Of a DNA stretch of 64,000 bases, positions 19,450 to 28,577 are shown piece after piece. Source of the stretch: Nannocystis punicea (GTDB lineage Bacteria > Myxococcota_A > Polyangia > Nannocystales > Nannocystaceae); assembly GCF_026965555.1 (NCBI RefSeq), contig NZ_CP114040.1:5766001-5830000 (forward strand), written 5' to 3'. Positions within the stretch are counted from its first letter, which is position 1, and every line of letters starts with the position of its first letter. The notes beneath the pieces are model-generated. The model saw nothing but the letters and a program-made list of their open reading frames with translations. It was not told where the DNA came from and made no database searches. Made by a program: the position numbers and the translations under genes.

Positions 19450-20876
19450 TGGGTGCCGAAGCGCAGGCGGATCGCCTGGGCGCGGTACTCGAAGATGTCG
19501 CGCAGGCGCGGGCGCACGAACAGCGCGTCGGCGATCCGGCCGATCGGCCCGAGCGGCGGGCGGTAATAGACCGTGTCGTCCATCTCCGTCCCGCCGTCCT
19601 CGCGCGGCGCGAAGCGGTGCTCGTGCCACCAGGCGGCGAACGGCCCGCGCAGCTGCACGTCGACGAAGCGGCGGTTCGGCTCCCACAGCTCGAACTCCGT
19701 GGTCCAGTGGACCTGCACCGGGCCGACCTTGAGCTTGTAGTCGATGTGGCGCCCCGGCTCGACGATCAGCGGCCGCGGCGTGACGATCGACATCACCGCC
19801 GAGCGCGGCGTCATGATCCCGAGGTTCTCCGGGTGGGCGAAGAACGCGAACACCGCGGCGCTCGGCGCCGCCACCACGGTCGACTGCCGCAGCACCGTCG
19901 TCGGCGTGCGCCGGGCCAGGTACGGGCTGGACGGCGCCAGCTCGGCCGGCGCGAAGTGGGGCCGGTCGCGGCCGCCGAACAGGTCCTCGAAGGCCGCCGG
20001 CAACGTCGGGAACTGGAACTTGAACCCGAGCGCCAAGGTACGCGCCGGCACTGCCCGCTGGCTGGCGACCAGCGCGTCCGCGGCCTCGCCCTTGGCGATC
20101 CGCAGCGCCAGGCGGGGCACCGGCAGGCGCGCCTTGCGACCGATCGACTCTGCCAGCGCCTGCGAGAAGCACAGGTTGGTCACCGGCTGGGGCGCCACCG
20201 CCAGCACCGGCCCGGTGTAGCGCGGGTCGGTCGCCGCCGTCGTCAGCAGCTCGACCAGGTCGTGCAGGTGGATCCACGGGAACCACTGCTCGCCCGAGCC
20301 GAGCGGCCCGCCGAGGCCGGCGCGGAAGATCGGCAGCAGCTCCTCGAGCACCCCGCCGCCGTGGCCGAGCACCAGGCCGATCCGCGGCGTGCACACCCGC
20401 ACTCCGTGCGCCTCGGCCCCGCGGGCCGCCGCCTCCCACGCCTGGCACATCGAGCCCAGGAAGTCGTCGGCCGGCCGCGCCGTCTCCTCGAGCTCCTCGT
20501 CGCCGCGGTCGCCGTAGTAGCCCACGGCCGACGCCGACACCAGCACGCGCGGCCGCGGCTCCGCCCGCGCGATCGCCCGGACCAGCATCTCGGTCAGCGC
20601 CACGCGGCTGTCCCAAAGTTCACGTTTGCGCGCCGCCGTCCACCGCCCGACCCCGACCGACTCGCCCGCCAGGTGGATCACCGCCTCGCAGCCCGTCAAC
20701 GCGCGCACCAGCGCCGCCTCGTCGCCCGCGGCCGCCAGCTCGACCTCCGCGCCGAGCAGGTCGGCCGCGCGCCGCGGCGAGCGCACCCAGGCGCGCACGT
20801 GGTGGCCGTCTCGCAGCAATCGGAGGACCAGCGCCCGTCCGACGAACCCCGTCGCGCCCGTGACCAGAATGTGCAT
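19428..20876 (-). CDS. NAD(P)-dependent epimerase (TIGR01777/YfcH-like) fused to an SRPBCC domain
   Basis: A 482-residue two-domain protein. Residues 1 to about 310 are an extended SDR: MHILVTGATGFVG is the dinucleotide-binding loop, SAVGYYGDRGDEEL matches the TIGR01777/SulA-type epimerases, and HLAGESVG is the following loop. Residues of about 330-480 form an SRPBCC lipid- or ligand-binding domain (STVVAAPSAAVFAFFAHPEN), a fusion known in some actinobacterial and cyanobacterial proteins. The ATG at 20876 is chosen over one eight codons upstream because it starts the Rossmann strand directly. The last residues (HPAGDVS) and the stop are encoded by repeat array A. The substrate is unknown. The gene is divergent from the hydroxylase gene. 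Confidence 0.8.
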   Translation of the reverse strand: MHILVTGATGFVGRALVLRLLRDGHHVRAWVRSPRRAADLLGAEVELAAAGDEAALVRALTGCEAVIHLAGESVGVGRWTAARKRELWDSRVALTEMLVRAIARAEPRPRVLVSASAVGYYGDRGDEELEETARPADDFLGSMCQAWEAAARGAEAHGVRVCTPRIGLVLGHGGGVLEELLPIFRAGLGGPLGSGEQWFPWIHLHDLVELLTTAATDPRYTGPVLAVAPQPVTNLCFSQALAESIGRKARLPVPRLALRIAKGEAADALVASQRAVPARTLALGFKFQFPTLPAAFEDLFGGRDRPHFAPAELAPSSPYLARRTPTTVLRQSTVVAAPSAAVFAFFAHPENLGIMTPRSAVMSIVTPRPLIVEPGRHIDYKLKVGPVQVHWTTEFELWEPNRRFVDVQLRGPFAAWWHEHRFAPREDGGTEMDDTVYYRPPLGPIGRIADALFVRPRLRDIFEYRAQAIRLRFGTHPAGDVS

Positions 20877-21248
20877 CGTCGGGCGGCAACTGTGGCACAC
20901 GCCGGCCGACCGTCAAGCACGGCCGCGGCCGCGCGACGCAGCCGCGTCGGCGGCGTCCGGGCGCGACGCGAGATCCGATGTTCCAAGGCGCCGCGACCTC
21001 GGCGAGACGGCAGTCCATGGCGCGAGGAGTGCTGCCCGACACCGGTGATCCGGCGGGCCAGCGCGAGCCGGCGCGGGACGGCGAGCGAGCGCCGGCAGGC
21101 GCCACGACCTCCGCGCGCGACCGGCGTCGACGTCACGTCATGGTGGGGGCGGGCGACCGGCCGCGACCGCACGAGCCCTGTCTGCCCGACCGCGCGGACA
21201 ACCCCCCTGGACAGCCCGCTCCCGATCTTCTCCACTGGTGCCGCGAAG
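20877..21248. other. Divergent intergenic region, about 370 bases
   Basis: This region lies between the divergent epimerase and fatty-acid-hydroxylase genes and should hold both promoters. I see no clear -10/-35 pair. A segment at about 21177-21222 (CCTGTCTGCCCGAC and a later GGACAGCC) is a poor match to the 14-bp repeat. Confidence 0.35.
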
Positions 21249-22100
21249 ATGCCGCGCCTGACCGACCTCCTCCGCCCTGCCGCCGACGCCTCCGTGTTCT
21301 CCAGCCATGGCCGCGGCTTCGCCGGGGCGGTCGATCGCGGCGTCGTGCTGCTCATCACCGCCGCCGGCCTCGCCTGTCCTCAAGGACCTGTCCTCTGGTA
21401 CAAGTCGCTGCTGCTCGTCTTCGCCGCGGTGGGCGGCCTCATCCTGCTCGGGGCGGGCGCGGCCACGGTGTTCGCCGCGCGCCGGGGCGAGCGGATCCAG
21501 GGCCCGCGGCGGCGCTCGCCGCTGATCGGCCGCAGCGCCGGCGACACCGCCCTGGCCGCGTGGGTCGCCGCTTGCTTCGCCGCCTGGCCGATGGCGCGCG
21601 CCGACGCCGGCGAGCCGATCGGCCTCGTGTGGTCGCTGGCCGAGGCCGGCGGCCTGTCGGCAGTGGTCTGGCAGACCTTGCTCGGCGTCCTGGTCCTCGA
21701 TGCCTGGCTGTACTGGAAGCACCGGCTGCTGCACACGCGCCTCCTCTTCCCGTTCCACCGCGGCCACCACGTCTACCGCGACCCCACCCCGTTCGCCGGC
21801 TTCGCCGTCGGCCCGATCGAGTCGGTCATGACCTTCTGGCCGATCATCCTGGTCGCGTTCCCGTGGGCGACCCACTTCGGCCCGACCTACGTCGGCCTGG
21901 TCGTGGGATTCGTCCTGCTCAACTATTATTTGCACTGCGGCGTCACCTTCCGCGCATTGGAGGCGACCCTGCCGCGGCTGTTCGTCAACACCTCGGCGTT
22001 CCACAACCGCCACCACGCCAACGCCGAGGTCAACTTCGGCGAGGCGTTGACGCTGTGGGACCACATCTGTCGCACGCGGGCCGAGGACCGGCGGCGCTAG
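21249..22100 (+). CDS. Fatty-acid hydroxylase / sterol desaturase family membrane protein
   Basis: A 283-residue membrane protein with the histidine clusters of the family that bind a di-iron centre: HRLLH, HRGHH and HNRHH, each after a membrane segment. Members hydroxylate or desaturate sterols, carotenoids or fatty acids, and Nannocystis is known to make sterols, which makes that a reasonable but unproven role. The ATG at 21249 begins MPRLTDLL. The frame is open much further upstream, but that part is compositionally non-coding. Two 14-bp repeat units encode a loop (CPQGPVLWYK) between the first helices. It is the first of three genes in the same direction. Confidence 0.8.
   Translation: MPRLTDLLRPAADASVFSSHGRGFAGAVDRGVVLLITAAGLACPQGPVLWYKSLLLVFAAVGGLILLGAGAATVFAARRGERIQGPRRRSPLIGRSAGDTALAAWVAACFAAWPMARADAGEPIGLVWSLAEAGGLSAVVWQTLLGVLVLDAWLYWKHRLLHTRLLFPFHRGHHVYRDPTPFAGFAVGPIESVMTFWPIILVAFPWATHFGPTYVGLVVGFVLLNYYLHCGVTFRALEATLPRLFVNTSAFHNRHHANAEVNFGEALTLWDHICRTRAEDRRR
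21373..21400. repeat. 14-bp repeat, two units inside the hydroxylase gene
   Basis: CCTGTCCTCAAGGA and CCTGTCCTCTGGTA in phase, using the CCTG variant of the core. They encode the loop after the first membrane helix. Confidence 0.7.
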
Positions 22101-22188
22101 TCTCCAGGCCCGCGGGCGGCAACCGCGGCACACGCCGTCGGCGGCGCCGCCTGCCCGTCGGGGTCCGCTTCCGATATCCTGCCGGCGC

Positions 22189-24717
22189 ATGACGCCGCAG
22201 CACGAACCTGGCCAGGCCCGTCCGTTCCGCGTGATGAAGTTCGGCGGCAGCTCGGTCGGCGCCGCCGAGCGCCTGTTCCAGGCCCTCGACCTGATCGCCC
22301 GCGAGCGCGACGACGGCCCGGTCGCCGTCGTCGTCTCGGCCATGGCCGACACCACCGACCGCCTGATCGCCGCCGTCGACGCGGCCGCCGCCGGCCTGCC
22401 CGGCGACCCCCACGTCGACGCCATCGAGGCGCTCGTCGTCAACGTCGCACGTGACCTCACGGACAGGCTCGATCGCGCAGGTCTCTTGAAACATGTCCCT
22501 GAGGACCTGTCCGTTGCGATCGCCGAGCTGATGCGCCCGCTGCGGCAGCTGCTGCTCGGCGTCGGCCTCGTGCGCGAGCGGACCCTGCAGACCCGCGACC
22601 TCGCGCTGTCGTTCGGCGAGCGGGCCAGCGTCCTGGTCGTGCGCAGCCTGCTGGCCGCGCGCGGCGTCGCGGCCGTCGGCGTCGACGCGCGCGACTGGAC
22701 CGTCACCGACGACCGCTTCGGCCAGGCCACGCCCGACCTGGCCGCCTCGGCGCTGCAGCTCGGCGCGCTGGCGGCCGCGTGGAGCGGCGCAGTCAGCGTG
22801 CACACCGGCTTCCTCGGCCGCACGCGCGACGGCCGGACCACCACCCTCGGCCGCAACGGCTCCGACTACACCGCCGCCCTGCTGGCCCAGATCCTCGGCG
22901 CCGCCGAGCTGCAGATCTGGACCGACGTCTCCGGGGTCATGACCGCCGATCCGGAGCTCGTGCTCGAGGCATACCCGGTCGCGCACCTCAGCCAGGCCGA
23001 GGCGCTCGAGCTCGGCGACCTCGGCATGATCCTCCACCCGCGCACCATGTCGCCGCTGATCGAGGCCCAGATCCCGCTGCGCGTGCGCAACACCGCCCGC
23101 CCCGACGATCCAGGCACCCTCATCGACGCCGTCGGCACCCGCGACGAGCGGCACCCGGTGTGCGTCGTCTCGACCGAGGACCTCGCGCTCCTCGACCTCG
23201 AGACCCGCCGGCGCCTCGGCCACGAGCGGATCGGCGAGCGAGCCCTGCGCGCCCTCGCCAACGCCGGCATCCCGGTGTGGGTCGGCACCTCCGCCCCGCG
23301 CGACCGCGCCTTCGCCGTCGCGGTCGCCCGCCACGACGCCGCGCGGGCCGAGGCCGCCCTGGCCGCCGAGTTCGGCCGCAACCCCGACGGCGAGCCGATC
23401 GAGCTCGCGCCGATCCGCGTGCGCGAGCCCGTCACCCTCCTCACCCTCGTCGGCGAGGCCATGGGCCGCACCCCCAACGTCGCCGGCCGGTTCTTCGGCG
23501 CGCTCGGCCAGATCGGCGTGCTCGTCCGCGCCAGCACCCAGGGGGCCGGCGAGCGCTCGATCTCCGCCGTCATCGACGGCGAGGACACCGCCACCGCCGT
23601 GCGCACCGTCCACGCCGCCTTCAACCTCGCCGTCCAGGAGGTCAACCTCCTCGTCCTCGGCAAGGGCATCGTCGGCCGCGAGCTCCTCAACCAGCTCGCC
23701 GCCCAGCAGCAGGCCCTCGCCGGCGACCAGGACGTCCTCATCAAGCTCGCCGGCGTCGCCGACAGCAAGCGCGCCGTGTTCGACCCCGCCGGGATCGCGC
23801 TCGCGCGCTGGGAGGCCCGGCTGCAGGAGTCACATGTCCCTCCGGACATCCCGGCCCTGCTCGAGCGCCTGCGCCGCCTGCCCGTCCCGATCCTCGTCGA
23901 CTGCACCGCCGACGACACCACCGCGCTCTACGAGACCGCCCTCTCGCTCGGGATCCACGTCGTCGCCGCCAACAAGCGCCCGCTGGCCGCGCCCTGGCCG
24001 ATCCGACAGGGCCTCATGGACATGGCCCGAAAGCGGCATCGCCGCTGGGAGTACGAGACCACCGTCGGCGCCAGCCTCCCGGTCATCGACACCCTCAAGA
24101 GCCTCGTGCGCACCGGCGACGGCATCGTCCGCATCGAGGGCAGCTTCTCCGGCACCCTCGGCTACCTCGCCGGCGAGCTGTCGCGCGGCGTCCCGCTGTC
24201 GCACGCGGTCCGCGACGCCCGCGCCCGCGGCTACACCGAGCCGCACCCGCGCGACGACCTGTCCGGCCTCGACGTCGCCCGCAAGGCGCTGATCCTCGCC
24301 CGCGAGCTCGGCATGGAGCTCGACCTCGACGCCGTCGCCATCGAGCCGTTCGCCCCCTCCGAGGCGCTCGGCCACGACGACCTCGAGCGGTTCTTCCTCG
24401 CCCTCGCCGAGCACGACGCCGCCTTCGCCGCCCGCGTCGAGCGCATGCGCCAGGGCGGCCGCGTCCTCCGCTACCTCGCCCAGATCGATCCATCCCCGCC
24501 CGCCGGCGTCCCGGCGGTGCGCGTCGGCCCGGTCGAGGTCGAGCCCGATCACCCCGCCGCCCGCCTGCGCGGCACCGAGGCGTTCGTCGCCTTCACCACC
24601 GACCGCCACCGCGCCTACCCGCTGCTCGTCCAGGGCGCCGGGGCCGGCGGCGCAGTCACGGCCGCCGGCGTGCTCACCGACATCCTCAAGATCGCCATGT
24701 CGCTGCGTGGTCGCTGA
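22189..24717 (+). CDS. thrA: Bifunctional aspartokinase / homoserine dehydrogenase
   Basis: An 842-residue fusion enzyme catalysing the first and third steps from aspartate to homoserine, the entry to threonine and methionine. Residues of about 15-320 are the kinase (KFGGSSVG lysine motif, FLGRTRDGRTTTLGRNGSDY). ACT-type regulatory regions follow. From about 488 the dehydrogenase begins with the NAD(P) loop LVLGKGIVG, and carries VVAANKRPL and the catalytic Lys region near DDLSGLDVARK. Length and order match ThrA/MetL. Three segments of 14-bp repeat lie in the gene (22450-22517, 23833-23849, 24007-24034). The stop overlaps the start of the next gene (TGATG), so the two are translationally coupled. 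ThrA cannot be told from MetL by eye. Confidence 0.93.
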   Translation: MTPQHEPGQARPFRVMKFGGSSVGAAERLFQALDLIARERDDGPVAVVVSAMADTTDRLIAAVDAAAAGLPGDPHVDAIEALVVNVARDLTDRLDRAGLLKHVPEDLSVAIAELMRPLRQLLLGVGLVRERTLQTRDLALSFGERASVLVVRSLLAARGVAAVGVDARDWTVTDDRFGQATPDLAASALQLGALAAAWSGAVSVHTGFLGRTRDGRTTTLGRNGSDYTAALLAQILGAAELQIWTDVSGVMTADPELVLEAYPVAHLSQAEALELGDLGMILHPRTMSPLIEAQIPLRVRNTARPDDPGTLIDAVGTRDERHPVCVVSTEDLALLDLETRRRLGHERIGERALRALANAGIPVWVGTSAPRDRAFAVAVARHDAARAEAALAAEFGRNPDGEPIELAPIRVREPVTLLTLVGEAMGRTPNVAGRFFGALGQIGVLVRASTQGAGERSISAVIDGEDTATAVRTVHAAFNLAVQEVNLLVLGKGIVGRELLNQLAAQQQALAGDQDVLIKLAGVADSKRAVFDPAGIALARWEARLQESHVPPDIPALLERLRRLPVPILVDCTADDTTALYETALSLGIHVVAANKRPLAAPWPIRQGLMDMARKRHRRWEYETTVGASLPVIDTLKSLVRTGDGIVRIEGSFSGTLGYLAGELSRGVPLSHAVRDARARGYTEPHPRDDLSGLDVARKALILARELGMELDLDAVAIEPFAPSEALGHDDLERFFLALAEHDAAFAARVERMRQGGRVLRYLAQIDPSPPAGVPAVRVGPVEVEPDHPAARLRGTEAFVAFTTDRHRAYPLLVQGAGAGGAVTAAGVLTDILKIAMSLRGR
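22450..22517. repeat. 14-bp repeat, five degenerate units inside the aspartokinase domain
   Basis: Units CGTGACCTCACGGA, a 12-base CAGGCTCGATCG, CAGGTCTCTTGAAA, CATGTCCCTGAGGA and CCTGTCCGTTGCGA run on with one phase break. They encode DLTDRLDRAGLLKHVPEDLS in a region between the substrate-binding segments that varies in length among aspartokinases. Confidence 0.65.
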
Positions 24718-25892
24718 TGGCCAACCTCGGCTACATCCAGGTCGTCCGCCACTGCAATCACTTCTGCGGGTTCTGCAGCAACCCGGCCACGCCGTACGTC
24801 CACACCCTCGAGTCGATGCGCGCCCTCGTCGACGACCTCGTCGCGCGCGACTACTTCGGCGTCATCCTCACCGGCGGCGAGCCGACCCTCCACCCCGAGC
24901 TGCCGGCGATCGCCGCCTACGCCAGCGGCCGCGGCCTCGACGTCCGCCTGATCACCAACGGCACCCGCCTCGCCGATCCCGCCTTCGCGCGCGCCCTCGC
25001 CGACGCCGGCGTGCGTCGCGTCCACGTCTCGATCTACTCCGTCGTCCCCGAGATCGAGGCGCGCCTGCGCGGCGCCGCCGGCACCCTCGACAGGGCCTTC
25101 GCCGCCCTCGATCGGGCCCACGAGGTCGGCGTCGACGTCCACGTCAATTGCGTCATCAACCGCCTCAACGCCGATCACCTCGATCGCAACGTCCGCCACT
25201 TCCTCGCCCACCACCCGTACGTCCGCCACTTCGTGTGGAACAACCTCGATCCGTCGATGGGCCGCGCCGAGGTCAACCAGGCCGAGTTCGTCCCGCGGCT
25301 CGAGCAGTTCGAGCTCTCGCTCGCGCGGGCCATGCGGCTGCTCCACGCCAGCGGCCGCACCTTCCGGGTCGAGAAGGTCCCGCTGTGTTACATGGGCGAG
25401 TTCGCGTGGGCCAGCACCGAGACGCGCAAGATCGTCAAGGGCGAGGAGCGCGTCGTCCACTTCCTCGACGACAAGCAGACAGTGCGCCAGACCGCCTGGG
25501 GCCACCTCTACGCGCCCGCGTGCGGCGCCTGTCGCCTGCGCCCGATCTGCGGCGGCCTGTTCGATCGCGGCGGCGCCTACGACCCCGCCGAGCTCGCGCC
25601 GCAGTTCGTCGACCCCGAGCCGATCGTCCGCGCGATCCTCGACGACCCCAGCGACCCCACCGTCTCCGATCGCACCCTCTCCTCCTGGCGCGAGGAATTC
25701 CGCCGCCACGGCGCCGCCCGCACCGCCGTCTCGAGCGAGCCCGCCGCCCCGCCGCGCGCCCCCGAGGCCCCGCAGGTCGGCCAGATCACCGTCGAGGGCG
25801 TGCGCCTCTACCAGGCCCGCCGCCGCGCCGAGGCCCGCAAGGCCGAGGCCCTCGGCGTGCGCCAGGAATCCGGCCGCGACGACGACGCCTGA
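24717..25892 (+). CDS. Radical SAM protein with SPASM-like C-terminal Cys cluster
   Basis: A 391-residue radical SAM enzyme. C13-x3-C17-x2-C20 (RHCNHFCGFC) binds the [4Fe-4S]-SAM cluster, LTGGEPTLHP is the GGE motif for SAM, and LITNGTRL follows. A C-terminal cluster (CGACRLRPICGG) resembles SPASM or twitch auxiliary cluster motifs, as in peptide-modifying enzymes. The last 70 residues are Pro/Ala/Arg-rich. Its ATG overlaps the stop of the aspartokinase gene, suggesting co-translation, which is unusual for a peptide maturase. No substrate is identified. A ten-unit repeat array begins ten bases after the stop. Confidence 0.85.
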   Translation: MANLGYIQVVRHCNHFCGFCSNPATPYVHTLESMRALVDDLVARDYFGVILTGGEPTLHPELPAIAAYASGRGLDVRLITNGTRLADPAFARALADAGVRRVHVSIYSVVPEIEARLRGAAGTLDRAFAALDRAHEVGVDVHVNCVINRLNADHLDRNVRHFLAHHPYVRHFVWNNLDPSMGRAEVNQAEFVPRLEQFELSLARAMRLLHASGRTFRVEKVPLCYMGEFAWASTETRKIVKGEERVVHFLDDKQTVRQTAWGHLYAPACGACRLRPICGGLFDRGGAYDPAELAPQFVDPEPIVRAILDDPSDPTVSDRTLSSWREEFRRHGAARTAVSSEPAAPPRAPEAPQVGQITVEGVRLYQARRRAEARKAEALGVRQESGRDDDA

Positions 25893-25901
25893 CCTCTCGG
25901 G

Positions 25902-26041
25902 CATGTTCGCCAGGACCTGCCCGAGAAAGCATGTCCATTCCGCCATGCCCTTCAGAACATGCCGATCGAACCATGTCCAGGATGACATGTACGATGGGTC
26001 ATTGCTCTCAAGCCCTGTCCAAAAAGACATGCCATCCGACT
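25902..26041. repeat. 14-bp repeat array B (10 units)
   Basis: This is the longest uninterrupted array: ten 14-bp units in perfect phase, for example CATGTCCATTCCGC, CATGCCCTTCAGAA and CATGTCCAGGATGA, with CCTG- and CATT-type variants. It lies between the convergent radical SAM gene and the first MYXO-CTERM paralogue. A small GC palindrome, CGCTCGCGCGAGCG, follows at about 26054. Confidence 0.95.
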
Positions 26042-26075
26042 CGACCGTACCGTCGCTCGCGCGAGCGGTCTGTCG

Positions 26076-27272
26076 TCAGCCGGCTCGTCGCCGCCGCCGC
26101 GGCCGCAGCAGCCCGAGTCCGAGCAGCATCAGCGCCCCGAGCGGGCTCGGCGCCTGGCTGTCGCACGCGCAGCCGTGCTCGACCAGCCCGTCCTGCCCGC
26201 CCGACGCCGGCCCGTCGGTCTCGTCTCCGGTCTCGTCGCCCCCGCTCCCCGGCCCGTCGGTCGTCGGGCCCTCGGTCGGGTCGCCGCCTGTCGGATCGTC
26301 CGTGGGCCACGGCGTGCACTGCTCCGGATCCCAGCGGTCGGCGCTCTCCGCGATCTCGCACGTGTACGCCGGCGTCGAGCAGTTCTCGAGCAGCTCCGCC
26401 GCGGGGTCGATCGCCTGGTCGCCGAGCTGCGCCAGGATCTCGGGCTCGTTCCCGTGGCAGGCCTCCTCGCTCGTCACGGTCTCGCCGGTGGCGAGGTTGG
26501 TCAGCTGGACCGCCGTGCAGAACGGCTTCTCGGCGCCGGTCTGCAGGGCATCGTCGAACTCGGGCGGCCGGGGCTCGCCGTCGACCACCAGCTGCCGCAC
26601 GACCATGGCGGAGGTGGCCAGCGGCAGCTTCGTGTCGATCGCCATCTCCACGCGCAGCACACCGAACCCCTGGTGGACCGCGCAGAAGCCCTCCTCCCAG
26701 CCGACGTGCTCGCTCGAGCCGCAATAGCCGTCAAAGCGCTGCGGCATCGCCCCCTCGCAGCAGACCAGGGACAGGAGATCCGTGCGTTCGTGGACGTCCA
26801 CCGACACCTCGCGCTCGACCAGCGGCGGGACCAGCGGCATCGACGGCTCCGCCTCGACGGTGAACCCGAAGTCGAGCTCCAGGTCGTACGCGCAGTAGTC
26901 GTCGCCGGGGTTGTCGACGTCCCCCACCACCTGGTAGTCGCCAGGCTCGAGCGGCGCCGCCGGCTGCCAGATCAACAGGTTGCGGATCTCCGACCCCTCG
27001 ACCGCGCCGGCGATCGGCTGCCCGTCGCGCGTGACCGTCAGGTCGATCGTGTCGAGCCAGTCCTCCACCGGCGAATCGTCGAACCGTGACACCTGCAGCA
27101 GCAGCACGCCATCGGTCGGGATCGCCTGGGCGTTGAGCGGCTCCAGCGACTTCAGGCCCCCCGAGTAAGCACATGGGTCCGGCGTACACGCCTCGGCCTC
27201 GGCCGGGAACAGGAGCGCCGCGCCGGCCAGCGCCAGAGTCATCGCTTGAAGAGAAGAAGAGTTCACAGCCAT
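26076..27272 (-). CDS. MYXO-CTERM surface protein, paralogue 1 of 3
   Basis: A 398-residue secreted protein. The signal peptide (QAMTLALAGAALLFPAEAEA) is followed by a mature domain starting CTPDPCAY. The domain contains two Ig-like strand patterns (GQPIAGAVEGSEIRNLLI, PLEPGDYQVVGDVD), then a Cys-rich middle (VCCEGAMP, YCGSSE, GFCAVHQGFG). A Gly/Asp/Thr linker leads to GCACDS, a hydrophobic segment and a poly-Arg tail, the MYXO-CTERM sorting signal. It shares all these blocks with the next two genes, so the three arose by tandem duplication. GAGGTCGCG just before the ATG is conserved in position among them. Function unknown. Confidence 0.85.
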   Translation of the reverse strand: MAVNSSSLQAMTLALAGAALLFPAEAEACTPDPCAYSGGLKSLEPLNAQAIPTDGVLLLQVSRFDDSPVEDWLDTIDLTVTRDGQPIAGAVEGSEIRNLLIWQPAAPLEPGDYQVVGDVDNPGDDYCAYDLELDFGFTVEAEPSMPLVPPLVEREVSVDVHERTDLLSLVCCEGAMPQRFDGYCGSSEHVGWEEGFCAVHQGFGVLRVEMAIDTKLPLATSAMVVRQLVVDGEPRPPEFDDALQTGAEKPFCTAVQLTNLATGETVTSEEACHGNEPEILAQLGDQAIDPAAELLENCSTPAYTCEIAESADRWDPEQCTPWPTDDPTGGDPTEGPTTDGPGSGGDETGDETDGPASGGQDGLVEHGCACDSQAPSPLGALMLLGLGLLRPRRRRRAG

Positions 27273-27343
27273 GTCGCGACCTCAGCTCGCCCGCTCGCAG
27301 GGTGCACGTCTCGAGCCACGCTCCAGAGAGGGCCCTGCCGCCA

Positions 27344-28561
27344 TCATGAACTGTCCTTCGGGACATATCGCCATCGCGATCGCCGCCGCCGCGGCCGCAG
27401 CAGCCCGAGTCCGAGCAGCAGCAGCGCCCCGAACGGGCTCGGCGCCCGGCTGTCGCACGCGCAGCCGTGCTCGACCAGCCCGTCCTGCCCGCCCGACGCC
27501 GGCCCGTCGGTCCCGTCGCCGGTATCGTCGCCTCCGCTCCCCGGTCCCTCGGTCGGATCGCCGCCTGTCGGCTCGTCCGGGGCCCACGGCGCGCACTTGT
27601 TCAGATCCCAGCGGTCGCCGCTCGCCGCCACCTCGCACGTGTACGCCGGCTCCGAGCAATTCTCGAGCAGTTCGTCGCCCGGATCGATCGCCACGTCGCC
27701 GAGCTGCGCCATGATCTCGGGCTCGCTCCCGTGACAGGTCTGCTCGCTCGTCGCGGTCTCGCCCGTGGCGAGGTTGGTCAGCAGGACCGTCGTGCAGAAC
27801 GGCTTCGAGTCGCCGAACGCCATCGCGTCGAGGAGCTCGGCGGACTGCGACTCGCCGTCGATGATCAGCTCCCGCTTGACCATCGCGGAGGTGGCAGGCG
27901 GCAGCTTCGTGTCGACCGTCACCTCCACCCGCAGCGAACCGAACCCCTGGTGTGCCGCGCAGAAGCCGTCTTCCCAGCCGACGTACTCGCCGCCGCCGCC
28001 GCAGTCGAAGGAATAGCTGTAGGGCACCGCTCCCTCGCAGCAGACCAGGCTCGTGAGCGTCTCTGTCTCGCGGACGATCACCATCGTCGAGCTCTCGACC
28101 AGCGGCGGGACCAGCGGCGCCGACGGCTCGGCGACGACCGTGAAGCCGAAGTCGAGCGTCAGGTCGACCGAGCAGTAGTCGAACGGGAAGTCGTACGCGG
28201 GGTTGTCGAGGCTGCCGACCGCCTGGTACTCGCCGGGCTCGAGCGGCGCCGCCGGCCGCCACAGCAGCACGTCGCGGATCCCCGCCGCCTCGACCGCCCC
28301 GGCGATCGGCTGCCCGTCGAGCGTGACCGTCAGCTCGATCTTGTCGAGCCATTCCTCCTCCGGCGAGTCCCCGGACTGCGCGCCCCGCAGCAGCAGCACG
28401 CCGTCGATCGGGATCGCCTGCGCGTTGATCGGCTGGAGCGACTGCCACGCGTCCACGTACGCGCACTCGGCCGGCGAACACGCCTCGGCCTCGCCGGGAA
28501 GCAGGACCGCAGCGCCCGCCAGGGCGAGGGTCATCGCCTGCACAGAAGAATTCAGCGCCAT
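27344..28561 (-). CDS. MYXO-CTERM surface protein, paralogue 2 of 3
   Basis: A 405-residue paralogue of its neighbours with the same plan: signal peptide, CSPAECAY start of the mature protein, two strand-rich blocks, the Cys-rich VCCEGAVPYSYSFDCGG segment, a shortened Gly/Asp linker, GCACDSR, a membrane segment and an Arg tail. The MALNSS start at 28561 is preferred to an upstream Met because it matches the conserved start and signal peptide of the other two. The tail after the Arg run (YVPKDSS) is encoded by a 14-bp repeat unit, which also supplies the region of the stop codon. Confidence 0.85.
   Translation of the reverse strand: MALNSSVQAMTLALAGAAVLLPGEAEACSPAECAYVDAWQSLQPINAQAIPIDGVLLLRGAQSGDSPEEEWLDKIELTVTLDGQPIAGAVEAAGIRDVLLWRPAAPLEPGEYQAVGSLDNPAYDFPFDYCSVDLTLDFGFTVVAEPSAPLVPPLVESSTMVIVRETETLTSLVCCEGAVPYSYSFDCGGGGEYVGWEDGFCAAHQGFGSLRVEVTVDTKLPPATSAMVKRELIIDGESQSAELLDAMAFGDSKPFCTTVLLTNLATGETATSEQTCHGSEPEIMAQLGDVAIDPGDELLENCSEPAYTCEVAASGDRWDLNKCAPWAPDEPTGGDPTEGPGSGGDDTGDGTDGPASGGQDGLVEHGCACDSRAPSPFGALLLLGLGLLRPRRRRSRWRYVPKDSS
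27350..27363. repeat. 14-bp repeat unit at the 3' end of paralogue 2
   Basis: ACTGTCCTTCGGGA followed by CATATCG. It encodes the last residues after the Arg-rich tail. The equivalent place in paralogue 3 also carries a unit. Confidence 0.75.
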
Positions 28562-28577
28562 GGTTCGACCTCGGCGC

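Noticed and set aside
19395..21248. Long upstream extension of the hydroxylase gene
   Set aside because: The frame is open but runs antisense to the epimerase gene and reads as Arg/His/Gln-rich shadow; the family's N-terminus fits the ATG at 21249.
25902..26041. Array B as a CRISPR array
   Set aside because: The unit is 14 bp with 4-base variable parts, far too short for repeats and spacers, and there are no cas genes nearby.
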